A stretch of 64,000 nt of DNA, taken from the NCBI GenBank assembly GCA_965203435.1, contig CBDBCU010000003.1:372001-436000 (forward strand), in the 5' to 3' direction. The notes under the pieces were generated by a model. The model saw only the letters and a list, made by a program, of their open reading frames with translations. It searched no databases and was not told the origin of the DNA. This DNA is from CBDBCU01 sp965203435 (lineage in GTDB: Bacteria > Chloroflexota > Dehalococcoidia > Lucifugimonadales > UBA3495). Shown in pieces: positions 16,242 to 24,157 of the stretch (the stretch's first letter is position 1; each line of letters begins with the position of its first letter). A program made the position numbers and the translations under genes.

Positions 16242-17588
16242 CTAGTTCCCGGGTTTCTCTCCCAAATCCCAGGGGGCGGTGGCTTGGCCCAGGTAGTTGT
16301 CCCCCCAGCAGACCACATCGCCGTTGGCCCGCAGGGCGCAGGCGTGGCGGGAGCCGGCGCTCACCGTAATAAAGTTTTGCACTACCGGCAAATCCCGTTC
16401 CTCGGCTATGCTGCGGCCCCAGCAGATAACCCGGCCATCCTCGCGCAGGCCACAGGCAAACTCGCCGCCGGCGCTTATGGCGATAAACTGTTCCTCAACC
16501 GGCAGTCCGTTCTGCCCCCAGAAACTGCCCCAGCAGTTAACCGTGCCATTTTCCCGCAGGCCGCAAGTCAAGTCGCCGCCGCTGCTGACGGCGGTAAAGG
16601 TTTCCTCCGGTACTTGGGACTGCCCATGATTATCCCGGCCCCAGCAGAGAACGGAGCCGTCGGCCCGCAAGCCGCAGTTATGCTCGGCCCCGGCGCTCAA
16701 GGCAACAAAGGTTTCGCCTTTAGGTACGGTCGTCCGTCCATAGCTGCTGTTGCCCCAGCACACTGCCGTGCCATCCTGTTGCAAGCCGCAGACATGGTCA
16801 TCGCCGCTGCTGACAGCGGCCAGTTCCAAGCCGCGCGGCGGCTGCAAACGGCCCGGAATGACATTAGCCCCCCAGCAGGACACCCGGCCGGCCTTGTCGC
16901 CATCGGAACGAATAGCGCAGGTAAAAGATCCGCCGGGGCTGATGGCGGAATAGGTGAAAATGGGCGATACGGTCAATTGCCCGCCCACATTGCTGCCCCA
17001 GCAGCGGGCCGAGTTGTCGGTAAAAATGGCGCAGGTATGGTCGTAGCCGCTGCTGATGGATGCTACCTTGTAGGGAACCGGCGTCGGTTCCGGGGTAGCG
17101 GTCGGCGGCGGCGGCGTGGCGGTCGGGGCCGGTTCGGGAGTAGCAGTCGGCGGCGCTGCTTGGGTCGGCTCCGGTAGCGGCGTACTGGTGGATGGCGGCG
17201 GCGTAGGCCGCGGCGCAACGGTCGGCGCAGGCAGAGGCGTATTGGTGGGTACCGGCGTGGGCCGGGGCGCAAGGGTCGGGGTCGGCGCGGCCGTGGCAGT
17301 AGGCTCCGGCGCGGCGGTCGATTCCGGGGTTTCCGTTGTCTCCGCGGCCGCTTCCGTGGCGGCCAGAGCCGCGGCCACGGCCGCAGTAACAGTAGCCGCG
17401 ATGTCCGGGGTATTCTGCGGAGTCGGAGTGGGAGCGGCCGTAGCCGTCGGATCCGGCGCGGCGGTAGATTCCGGGGTAGCCGTAGCCGCCCCGCCGCAAC
17501 CGACGGCCGCCAGCAGCAAAACCAGGGACAGCAGCAAAGGCAATCGGGAAAGGGCGGCCGCCCGGCGGCGGAAAAATCGGATGTTCAT
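16242..17588 (-). CDS. Lipoprotein with Thr-Pro linker and RCC1/BLIP-II-type repeats
   Basis: A 448-residue protein. A basic start and hydrophobic helix end at a probable lipobox (LAAVGC, Cys about 31). Residues 32-175 are Ala/Thr/Pro-rich with TPTP tracts. From about 180 onward there are about seven repeats of the form ISSGYDHTCAIxxDGxxxCWG, the RCC1-like beta-propeller blade, each with a conserved C...CWG pair. This fold is used for protein binding (BLIP-II). It is probably displayed on the cell surface. The linker is of the same kind as those at 6029 and 38507. Confidence 0.85.
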   Translation of the reverse strand: MNIRFFRRRAAALSRLPLLLSLVLLLAAVGCGGAATATPESTAAPDPTATAAPTPTPQNTPDIAATVTAAVAAALAATEAAAETTETPESTAAPEPTATAAPTPTLAPRPTPVPTNTPLPAPTVAPRPTPPPSTSTPLPEPTQAAPPTATPEPAPTATPPPPTATPEPTPVPYKVASISSGYDHTCAIFTDNSARCWGSNVGGQLTVSPIFTYSAISPGGSFTCAIRSDGDKAGRVSCWGANVIPGRLQPPRGLELAAVSSGDDHVCGLQQDGTAVCWGNSSYGRTTVPKGETFVALSAGAEHNCGLRADGSVLCWGRDNHGQSQVPEETFTAVSSGGDLTCGLRENGTVNCWGSFWGQNGLPVEEQFIAISAGGEFACGLREDGRVICWGRSIAEERDLPVVQNFITVSAGSRHACALRANGDVVCWGDNYLGQATAPWDLGEKPGN

Positions 17589-17658
17589 TAAGGGGATTTC
17601 CTTTCTTGGTGTAGGCTAACCGGATAACCGGAGGAGTTGTTGCTCGCGTCGATTCCAG

Positions 17659-18027
17659 TCAGAACGGCAACAGCTCCATAAATTGCGCTGCGGTGGCTTG
17701 AGGCAGACGCTGCACCCGTTCTCCGGCGGCGTCATCATAGACGCTGGCGTCAAAGTTGCCGGCGATGCTCAACTCGGACAGCAGCAGCAAGCCGTTGCTC
17801 AGGCGCAGGTCAAAAGACAAAGCGCCGTCGACATCAACGGCAAATTCGGGTTCCATCGTCCCTTGCAGCGCCGCTTGGACCAGGCGGTCGGCCTTATCCA
17901 CTACGCTGCGGCCGGGCCGTACCCCATCTACGCCGGCGGCGAATTCCCGGACGATGGCGGGAGGGTTCTTTGCCATAGGCGCGGCGGGATGGGACACGCC
18001 GGCGGTATTCCGCATCATTGCTGACAT
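17659..18027 (-). CDS. Hypothetical protein, conserved-looking C-terminus
   Basis: About 122 residues; the start at 18027 has GGGAAAG upstream, and later Met codons (18018, 18015, 17976) are possible. The C-terminal half, FDLRLSNGLLLLSELSIAGNFDASVYDDAAGERVQRLPQ, alternates strands and reads as a small beta domain. I know no function. No signal or membrane segment is seen. Confidence 0.6.
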   Translation of the reverse strand: MSAMMRNTAGVSHPAAPMAKNPPAIVREFAAGVDGVRPGRSVVDKADRLVQAALQGTMEPEFAVDVDGALSFDLRLSNGLLLLSELSIAGNFDASVYDDAAGERVQRLPQATAAQFMELLPF

Positions 18028-18224
18028 CGCAACTTTCCCGATTCCCGGCCCAGCATAATGCATATCGGCCGCTATAGCAAGGGCGGGTTGATATTCTCAA
18101 TGCCATCCGAGCAATTCCCTTTTAATTCGCAAAAACCCGGCCGCCCCCCCTCAACACCCATATTCCCCGGCGATGCGGCCCTGAAAGCGGGCTTGGCCGC
18201 CTACCCTGATTCCGGAAACGCCCC

Positions 18225-18680
18225 CTACCCCCCGTCCCAAGGGCGGCCGGTCAAGCGTTCCCAACGCCGCTTTTGCCGGTTGCTTTCCGGGATGAAACCG
18301 ACCAGCGGCGGCGGATGGCTGAAAAAGGTTTCCAACTCCATCCGCAGATGCTTGGAACGATTGATGTTCCGCAGCACTTCCCCCTCGGTCAGGCGATCCT
18401 CGTAAAAGTTGCGGTGCAGTTCGGCGGCAAAGGTCAGGTAATCTTTCAAGTCCTCCCGCCCGTACTCGTCGGCCAACTGTTTCAGGGCCTCGTCGGTCAA
18501 GTCGTGGTGGTTATGGAGCCAGCCGCGCTGTTCGGCCAGGGCTTTGATGACGGTGGCTACCGACCCCCAAGCCTTTTCCCCGGCTTGGGGGTAATCCTCT
18601 TGGGCCAGTTCCAAATCCACCTGCCCGGCATACTGGCGGCTCAGTTTCAGGTAGTCGTCGCTGGGGGTGGGCATGGTCAT
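18225..18680 (-). CDS. PaREP1/HEPN-like helical protein
   Basis: A 151-residue helical protein. The region YLKLSRQYAGQVDLELAQEDYPQAGEKAWGSVATVIKALAEQRGW matches the PaREP1-type, HEPN-like architecture, in which a helix with ExAxGAA or similar is followed by a WxH/HxH stretch (here GWLHNHHDL). No Rx4H ribonuclease motif is evident, so it may be an antitoxin-like or inactive HEPN relative. A strong family C repeat array follows on its 5' side. Confidence 0.65.
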   Translation of the reverse strand: MTMPTPSDDYLKLSRQYAGQVDLELAQEDYPQAGEKAWGSVATVIKALAEQRGWLHNHHDLTDEALKQLADEYGREDLKDYLTFAAELHRNFYEDRLTEGEVLRNINRSKHLRMELETFFSHPPPLVGFIPESNRQKRRWERLTGRPWDGG

Positions 18681-18708
18681 TTGCTAATCCTCTCCGGCTG
18701 CGGGGATT

Positions 18709-18837
18709 CATCCTTCAACAAGTTCAGGATGAGCGGAATGTTTTGTTTGAGCGGTATCCATCCTTCAACAAGTTCAGGATGAGCGGAAAGATTTTGTTTG
18801 AGCGGTATCCATCTTTCAACAAGTTCAGGATGAGCGG
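18709..18837. repeat. Three family C units in tandem, about 50-bp period
   Basis: Copies at 18709-18736, 18759-18786 and 18810-18837 are separated by nearly identical 22-bp spacers containing TTTTGTTTGAGCGGTATC, so the whole unit of about 50 bp was duplicated twice. The rest of the gap 18681-19041 holds only the glcD promoter. Confidence 0.9.
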
Positions 18838-18966
18838 AAAAGGGCTGTAGGCAAACCGGCCTCGCGCAACTTTCCCTTGGGCCGGGAATAGCATAATACA
18901 TCCCGGCCGCTAGCGCAAGGGCGGGATGGCATTGAATCAACTTTAACCGCGTCCCCTCCCCTTTTC

Positions 18967-18995
18967 TTGCCAGAGTTGCCGGTTTGTTCTATCAT
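18967..18995 (+). promoter_or_regulatory. Promoter of the glycolate oxidase operon
   Basis: TTGCCA, a 17-base spacer and TATCAT, ending 46 bases before the glcD ATG at 19042. It also rules out the in-frame start at 18967. Confidence 0.55.
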
Positions 18996-19041
18996 CCCTG
19001 TTGCACATTTCCCATTTCTAGGGCGGCGCGAGGCTCCTCTT

Positions 19042-20484
19042 ATGCAGCAGCGGGATTTTATTGAGCAACTGGCGGGCATTGTGGGGGCGGAGTTTGTTAT
19101 CGCCCATCCGGAGGATTTGCTGGTCTATGAGTATGACGGCTCGGTGGATCGGTCAATGCCCCGGGCGGTGGTACTGCCGGCCAATGCCGGGGAAGTCAGC
19201 CAAACCCTGGCCCTGGCCTACGCCGCCGGGGTTCCGGTGGTGGGCCGGGGTTCCGGCACCGGGCTGAGCGGCGGCGCTTTGGCTCCGCCGGGGGGAATTC
19301 AGATTGCCTTTACCCGGATGAACCGCATTTTGTCCGTAGATGCGGAAAATCGCACGGCCGTCATTGAGCCGGGGGTGATTAACCTGGATTTGGACAACTA
19401 TGTCCGCCAATTCGGGATGCGCTATGCTCCTGACCCGTCCAGCCAGAAAGCGTGCAGCCTGGGCGGAAATGTGGCCGAAAATGCCGGCGGCCCCCATTGC
19501 CTGGCCTATGGCGCGACCACCAATCACATCCTGGGGATGGAAGTGGCGTTAGAGGATGGTACGCTGACGCAGCTGGGCGGGCCGGCCCGGGAAGTTCCCG
19601 GCTATGACCTGCGCGGGGTATTCGTCGGCTCCGAGGGGACTTTCGGCATTGCCACGCAAATAACGGTGCGCCTGCTGCCCTTGCCGGAAATGGTCAAAAC
19701 CTTTCTGGGCATTTTCCCGGATCTGGATACGGCGTGCAGCGCGGTGTCGGCGGTCATCGGGCATGGCATTGTGCCGGCGGCGTTGGAAATGATTGACGCT
19801 TTAAGCATCCGGGCGGTGCAGCAGGTAACGGACGCCGGCTATCCGGAGGACGCCGGGGCGGTGCTGCTGATTGAGTTGGAAGGGCTGTGGGAGGAGGTGG
19901 ACGAGGTAAGCCGGGAAGTGGAATCGGCGTTGTGGGAAACCGGGGCCGCCGAGGTGCGGATTGCCGAGGACGCCGCCGAGCGGGAACGGCTGTGGCTGGG
20001 CCGGAAAACGGCTTTCGGCGCTTTCGGGGCCATTGCCCCCAACTACTATCTGGTGGACGGGGTAATTCCCCGCACCGGCCTGCCGCAAGCCCTGCGGAAA
20101 GTGACGGAAGTCAGCGCAAAGTACGGCATCCGCATCGCCAATGTGTTTCACGCCGGAGACGGCAATCTGCATCCCTGTATGCTTTTTGACGGGCGGGAGC
20201 CGGGGGTAATGGCGCGGGCCATGGCCGGGGCGGCCGAGCTGATGGAATACTGCGTAGCGGTGGGCGGCACGCTGAGCGGCGAACACGGCATCGGCTTGGA
20301 AAAAAAGCAGTTTATGCCGCTGGTGTTCACCGAGGCGGATCTGAATGCGATGCGGCGGACGCGGGCCGCCTTTGCCCCGGAGAATCGGCTGAATCCGGGC
20401 AAGATTTTCCCGGACGAGCCGGGGGATTATCATCCCGTCCCCCAGCCGACCCCTACGCCGGGGGATACCGGGATGTATGTCTAG
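19042..20484 (+). CDS. glcD: Glycolate oxidase FAD-binding subunit GlcD
   Basis: A 480-residue FAD-linked oxidase (PCMH type). The FAD-binding half contains VVGRGSGTGLSGGALAP and NVAENAGGPHCLAYGATTNHI; the C-terminal half ends with the family signature NVFHAGDGNLHP and SGEHGIGLEKKQFMP. With GlcE and GlcF it oxidises glycolate to glyoxylate and passes electrons to the respiratory chain. The start at 19042 agrees with the promoter and with family length. A methyltransferase gene follows at 15 bases, before glcE. A D-lactate dehydrogenase role for the complex is the main alternative. Confidence 0.9.
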   Translation: MQQRDFIEQLAGIVGAEFVIAHPEDLLVYEYDGSVDRSMPRAVVLPANAGEVSQTLALAYAAGVPVVGRGSGTGLSGGALAPPGGIQIAFTRMNRILSVDAENRTAVIEPGVINLDLDNYVRQFGMRYAPDPSSQKACSLGGNVAENAGGPHCLAYGATTNHILGMEVALEDGTLTQLGGPAREVPGYDLRGVFVGSEGTFGIATQITVRLLPLPEMVKTFLGIFPDLDTACSAVSAVIGHGIVPAALEMIDALSIRAVQQVTDAGYPEDAGAVLLIELEGLWEEVDEVSREVESALWETGAAEVRIAEDAAERERLWLGRKTAFGAFGAIAPNYYLVDGVIPRTGLPQALRKVTEVSAKYGIRIANVFHAGDGNLHPCMLFDGREPGVMARAMAGAAELMEYCVAVGGTLSGEHGIGLEKKQFMPLVFTEADLNAMRRTRAAFAPENRLNPGKIFPDEPGDYHPVPQPTPTPGDTGMYV

Positions 20485-20498
20485 GGGGGGCAGCAGCG

Positions 20499-21263
20499 GT
20501 GACCGAATTGAACTTTGCCGGCAATGCCGATATTGCCGCCGCGGCGGTCGAGCAGTCGACTGATCGGTCGGACAGCCGGCGGCCGCGGCGGGTCGTCCGC
20601 AACGGCGCGCCGACGAATGATCTGGTGTGGAGCGCCTACAGCCTGAGCAATGCGGCGGTGTTTCGCAAAATCCTGGAGCTTTATGTGGCGCCGGATAGCG
20701 TGGTGGCCGATGTTACCTACGGCAAGGGATCTTTCTGGCGGGAAGTGCCGGCGGGACGCTATCGGCTGCGGGCTACCGACTTGCGGGATGGAATCGACTG
20801 CCGCCAGCTGCCCTATGGCGACGGCTCCATCGACTGCGTAGTGCTGGATCCGCCCTATATGCACTCTCCCGGCGGCACGGCGCATCAGGGCCATTCCGCT
20901 TTTGAGGCCCATTACGGCAATAACGGGGCCGGCCAGGGCGTAGCCGGCAAGTACCACGAGGCGGTGCTGGAACTTTACTACGCCGCCGGACGGGAAGCCC
21001 ATCGGGTACTGCGGGAGCGCGGCGTGGCGATCGTCAAGTGCCAGGATGAAGTGTGCGCCAATCGGCAGCGCTTTACCCACATCGAAATCCTTGGGGAATA
21101 TCAGAAAATCGGCCTGGTCGCCGAGGATTTGTTCGTGGTAATGCGAAACAACCGGCCGGGGGTCAGCCGGTCGGTGCGGCAGATCCATGCGCGGAAAAAT
21201 CATTCCTACTTTCTGGTGTTCTGGAAACGGGGCCAAAGCGGGGCAATATGGAACCGGGAATAG
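20499..21263 (+). CDS. Orphan DNA methyltransferase embedded in the glc operon
   Basis: A GTG start with AGGGGGG upstream. The 254-residue protein has an AdoMet motif VVADVTYGKGSFWR (about 68-81) before DPPY (117-120), then VLRERGVAIVKCQDEV. The order I-then-IV and the small size are typical of solitary phage- or plasmid-type adenine methyltransferases. There is no specificity or restriction gene. It starts 15 bases after glcD and overlaps glcE by 16 bases, so it must be translated with the operon. Base composition does not differ obviously from its neighbours, which suggests an old insertion. Confidence 0.8.
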   Translation: MTELNFAGNADIAAAAVEQSTDRSDSRRPRRVVRNGAPTNDLVWSAYSLSNAAVFRKILELYVAPDSVVADVTYGKGSFWREVPAGRYRLRATDLRDGIDCRQLPYGDGSIDCVVLDPPYMHSPGGTAHQGHSAFEAHYGNNGAGQGVAGKYHEAVLELYYAAGREAHRVLRERGVAIVKCQDEVCANRQRFTHIEILGEYQKIGLVAEDLFVVMRNNRPGVSRSVRQIHARKNHSYFLVFWKRGQSGAIWNRE

Positions 21264-22627
21264 GCCCCCACTATCCGCAACTGACCGCCCTAGTGGGGGA
21301 CGAGGCGGTGCTGCGGCCGGATACCCCGGAGGGGATGGCGGCCTTGGCCGGTTACGCCATAGAGGGGATGTTGCCGTTGGCGGTGGCGCGGCCGCCGGAT
21401 CGGGTCGGAATTGCGGCGGTTTTGCGGTGGGCGGCGGCGCATAATGTAGCCGTGCTGCCCCGGGGCGGCGGCGTGCATAGCGGATTGGGGAATCCGCCGC
21501 GCCGGGCCGGCATCGTTCTGGATCTGAGCCGCTGCAACCGGGTATTGGATTATCAGCCGGCCGATTTGACGGCCACGGTGGAGGGCGGCCTTACCCTGGC
21601 CGGGATGCAGCGGGAATTAGCCGGCGGGGGTAAGTTCGTTCCTCTGGAATCGCCCTTGCCGGAACGGGCTACCATCGGCGGCATTCTGGCGGCCAATGTC
21701 AGCGGGCCACTGCGTTATGCCTATGGGCTGCCCCGGGATTGGCTGATTGGGGTCAGCGTCATCGATGCCGAGGGCATTGAAACCAAAGCCGGCGGGCAGG
21801 TGGTCAAAAATGTTACCGGCTATGACCTGAACAAACTTTATATCGGCTCCCTGGGAACTTTGGGCGTCATTGCGGCGGCTACTTTCAAGCTGGCGCCTTG
21901 GCCCGAAACCGGGTCGGCCTTGACCGCCGCCTATACTACATTGGCGGCCGGTATAGCCGCCGGCCGCGCTTTGATGGCCCAACTCTATGCGCCGCAAGGG
22001 ATGGCGGTGGTCAATCGGCCGGCGGCCGAGCAGTTGGGATTGGCTGTAACCGGGCCGGCGGCCGCTTATGGATTGGCTTTTTTTGCCGGGCGGCCGCGGG
22101 CGGTCGGCCGGCGGCGGGAGGAATCAGTCAAGTTGCTACGGGATGCCGGGGCAATATCCGTTGATACCGGAGAGGCGGCCGAAAGCCAAACGCTGCTGCG
22201 CCGGCTGACCGATTTAGGTTGGACGGAGGAGACCCGGCCGTCCCTGCTGTTGAAAGTGAACCTGCCCCCGGCGGCGGTGGGTGAATTCACGGCCGCTATA
22301 GCGGCGGCGGATTCCGATAATCTTTGGGGAATTGTCGCCGATGTGGGCTTTGGCGTCGTGCAGCTGCTGCGGTGGGGGGAATTGGGCGCGGAGGATGACG
22401 CCGCCATTGCGGATACCTTGGCGGCCATAGCGGCGATCCGGGAAAGGGCGCGGGCGTTGGGCGGTACGGCGGTAGTAGAGCATTGCCCTTTGGCGGTGAA
22501 AGAGCGCATTGATGTTTGGGATGGCGGGGCGGCCGGGGCGGCGGAAAGGGCGATTATGCGGCGGATTAAGGCTAACTTTGACCCGGCCGGCCGGCTGAAT
22601 CCCGGTCGGTTTATGGGGAGGTTGTAA
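21248..22627 (+). CDS. glcE: Glycolate oxidase FAD-binding subunit GlcE
   Basis: The ATG at 21248 lies inside the end of the methyltransferase gene. The 459-residue product is longer than typical GlcE (about 350-400) but keeps the FAD-binding N-terminus (VLPRGGGVHSGLGNPP) and ATIGGILAANVSGPLRYAYGL, KAGGQVVKNVTGYDLNKLYIGSLGTLG. The C-terminal FDPAGRLNPGRF is also typical. It is the second FAD subunit and overlaps glcF by one base (TAATG). Confidence 0.88.
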   Translation: MEPGIGPHYPQLTALVGDEAVLRPDTPEGMAALAGYAIEGMLPLAVARPPDRVGIAAVLRWAAAHNVAVLPRGGGVHSGLGNPPRRAGIVLDLSRCNRVLDYQPADLTATVEGGLTLAGMQRELAGGGKFVPLESPLPERATIGGILAANVSGPLRYAYGLPRDWLIGVSVIDAEGIETKAGGQVVKNVTGYDLNKLYIGSLGTLGVIAAATFKLAPWPETGSALTAAYTTLAAGIAAGRALMAQLYAPQGMAVVNRPAAEQLGLAVTGPAAAYGLAFFAGRPRAVGRRREESVKLLRDAGAISVDTGEAAESQTLLRRLTDLGWTEETRPSLLLKVNLPPAAVGEFTAAIAAADSDNLWGIVADVGFGVVQLLRWGELGAEDDAAIADTLAAIAAIRERARALGGTAVVEHCPLAVKERIDVWDGGAAGAAERAIMRRIKANFDPAGRLNPGRFMGRL

Positions 22628-24036
22628 TGGCGGAATCGGAAAGGCAGAACCCGGCCCATCCTATCGCCGGGATATTGGCGGCTAACGAACCGGCGGAGCC
22701 GCTAAACCGGGAACCGGGTTTCCGCGGCGTTGATGTACCGGCGGAGGCTGACCTGTATCGGTGCGTCCACTGCGGATTGTGCCTCAGTTCCTGCCCGACC
22801 TATGCCACTTTGCGGGTGGAAACGGAATCGCCGCGGGGGCGCATTGCCCTGATGCGGGCCGTCCACGAGGGGCGGGTCGGCATCAGCCCGCGCATTGTGT
22901 CCCACTGGGAAATGTGCCTGCAGTGCCGGGCTTGCGAGGCGGTGTGTCCCTCCGGCGTTCCCTACGGGCGGATAATGGAATACTCCCGGGCGCAGGTATT
23001 GGCCCAGGGCAAGCAGGGGCCTGGTTTGCGGCGCATTGACCGGCTGCTGCTGCGGGCGGCCTTGCCGCATCCCCGGCGGCTGCGTTTCGGGGCGCGGCTG
23101 CTGCGATTGTATCAGCGCAGCGGATTGCGGCGGCTGGTGCGGGCTACGGGACTGCTGCCGCGATTAGCCCCGGCCCTGGCCGAAATGGAGCAGCAGCTGC
23201 CGGATTTGTCCCGCCGGTTTTTTGGCCCCTCCCGGCGGATTTATCCGGCCCAAGCCCGGCCGGAGGGGGATAAGGCGGCGGCCGCCAAGCCCTTGACCGT
23301 CGGATTGCTGGCCGGGTGCGTGATGCCGCTGATGCAGGGCGATACGATGCGGGCGGCGGTGCGGGTTTTGACCCGGAATGGCTGCAATGTATTCGTCCCG
23401 CCGGGGCAGGGCTGCTGCGGGGCCTTGAACCTGCACGCCGGGGATTTGGAATTGGCCCGCCGAATGGCCCGCCGCAACATTGACACTTTCCTGGCGGCCG
23501 GGGGGGATGTCATTGTCACCGCCTCGGCCGGCTGCGGCTCCAATATGAAAGAGTATGGGGAATTGCTGAAAAATGACCCGGCTTATGCCGAACCGGCCCG
23601 GCGATTCAGCGCGCTGACCAAAGACATCACCGAGTTTCTGGACGAGTTGCCCTTGACGCCGCCGACCGGGCCGGTGGCGCGGCGGGTAACTTATCAAGAC
23701 CCGTGCCATTTGGCCCATGCCCAGCGCATAACGGCGGCGCCGCGTCGGCTGCTGCAAGCCATTCCTGGCTTGGAACTAGAGGAAATGGAACAGGCGTCAA
23801 TGTGCTGCGGCGGCGCCGGCGTCTATGCCATGACCCAGCCGGCCACGGCGGATAAAATCCTGGCGGCCAAGCTGGATAATATCGAACAAGCCGAGGCGGA
23901 ACAGGTAGTTACCGCCAATCCCGGCTGCATGATGCAACTGGCCCGGGGCTTGGCGGAACGCAACCTCCCGGCCGCCGCTTTGCCGGTCGTCCATATCGTA
24001 GATTTGCTGGATGAGGGGTATGGGGGTGGGGAGTAG
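22627..24036 (+). CDS. glcF: Glycolate oxidase iron-sulfur subunit GlcF
   Basis: A 469-residue protein. Two 4Fe-4S sites are visible: C46, C49, C52, C56 in CVHCGLCLSSCP and C97, C100, C103, C107 in CLQCRACEAVCP. Two CCG domains follow, with GQGCCGALNLHAGD and MCCGGAGVYAM, as well as DPCHLAHAQRI. It takes electrons from GlcD/GlcE. It is coupled to glcE by a TAATG overlap. A family C repeat and a new promoter follow. Confidence 0.92.
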   Translation: MAESERQNPAHPIAGILAANEPAEPLNREPGFRGVDVPAEADLYRCVHCGLCLSSCPTYATLRVETESPRGRIALMRAVHEGRVGISPRIVSHWEMCLQCRACEAVCPSGVPYGRIMEYSRAQVLAQGKQGPGLRRIDRLLLRAALPHPRRLRFGARLLRLYQRSGLRRLVRATGLLPRLAPALAEMEQQLPDLSRRFFGPSRRIYPAQARPEGDKAAAAKPLTVGLLAGCVMPLMQGDTMRAAVRVLTRNGCNVFVPPGQGCCGALNLHAGDLELARRMARRNIDTFLAAGGDVIVTASAGCGSNMKEYGELLKNDPAYAEPARRFSALTKDITEFLDELPLTPPTGPVARRVTYQDPCHLAHAQRITAAPRRLLQAIPGLELEEMEQASMCCGGAGVYAMTQPATADKILAAKLDNIEQAEAEQVVTANPGCMMQLARGLAERNLPAAALPVVHIVDLLDEGYGGGE

Positions 24037-24043
24037 CACGGCC

Positions 24044-24070
24044 CTTCAACAAGTTCAGGGCGAGCGGGTT
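24044..24070. repeat. Family C unit, diverged
   Basis: CCCTTCAACAAGTTCAGGGCGAGCGG, a variant with compensating GGG/CCC changes that keep the palindrome. Confidence 0.75.
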
Positions 24071-24079
24071 AGGGGCGGT

Positions 24080-24109
24080 TTGACAAAGGGGTAAGGGTGG
24101 TGGTTAGAT
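24080..24109 (+). promoter_or_regulatory. Promoter of the BcgI-like restriction operon
   Basis: Consensus TTGACA, an 18-base spacer and TTAGAT, ending 49 bases before the ATG at 24158. Confidence 0.5.
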
Positions 24110-24157
24110 AGGTTGACGCATATCAAGTTCCGGGCGCAAGCAAAGGGGGCAAGGGCA

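Noticed and set aside
18709..18837. CRISPR array candidate (three regular 28-bp repeats)
   Set aside because: The spacers between copies are nearly identical to each other, only three units are present, no cas genes lie nearby, and the same unit occurs singly across the window.
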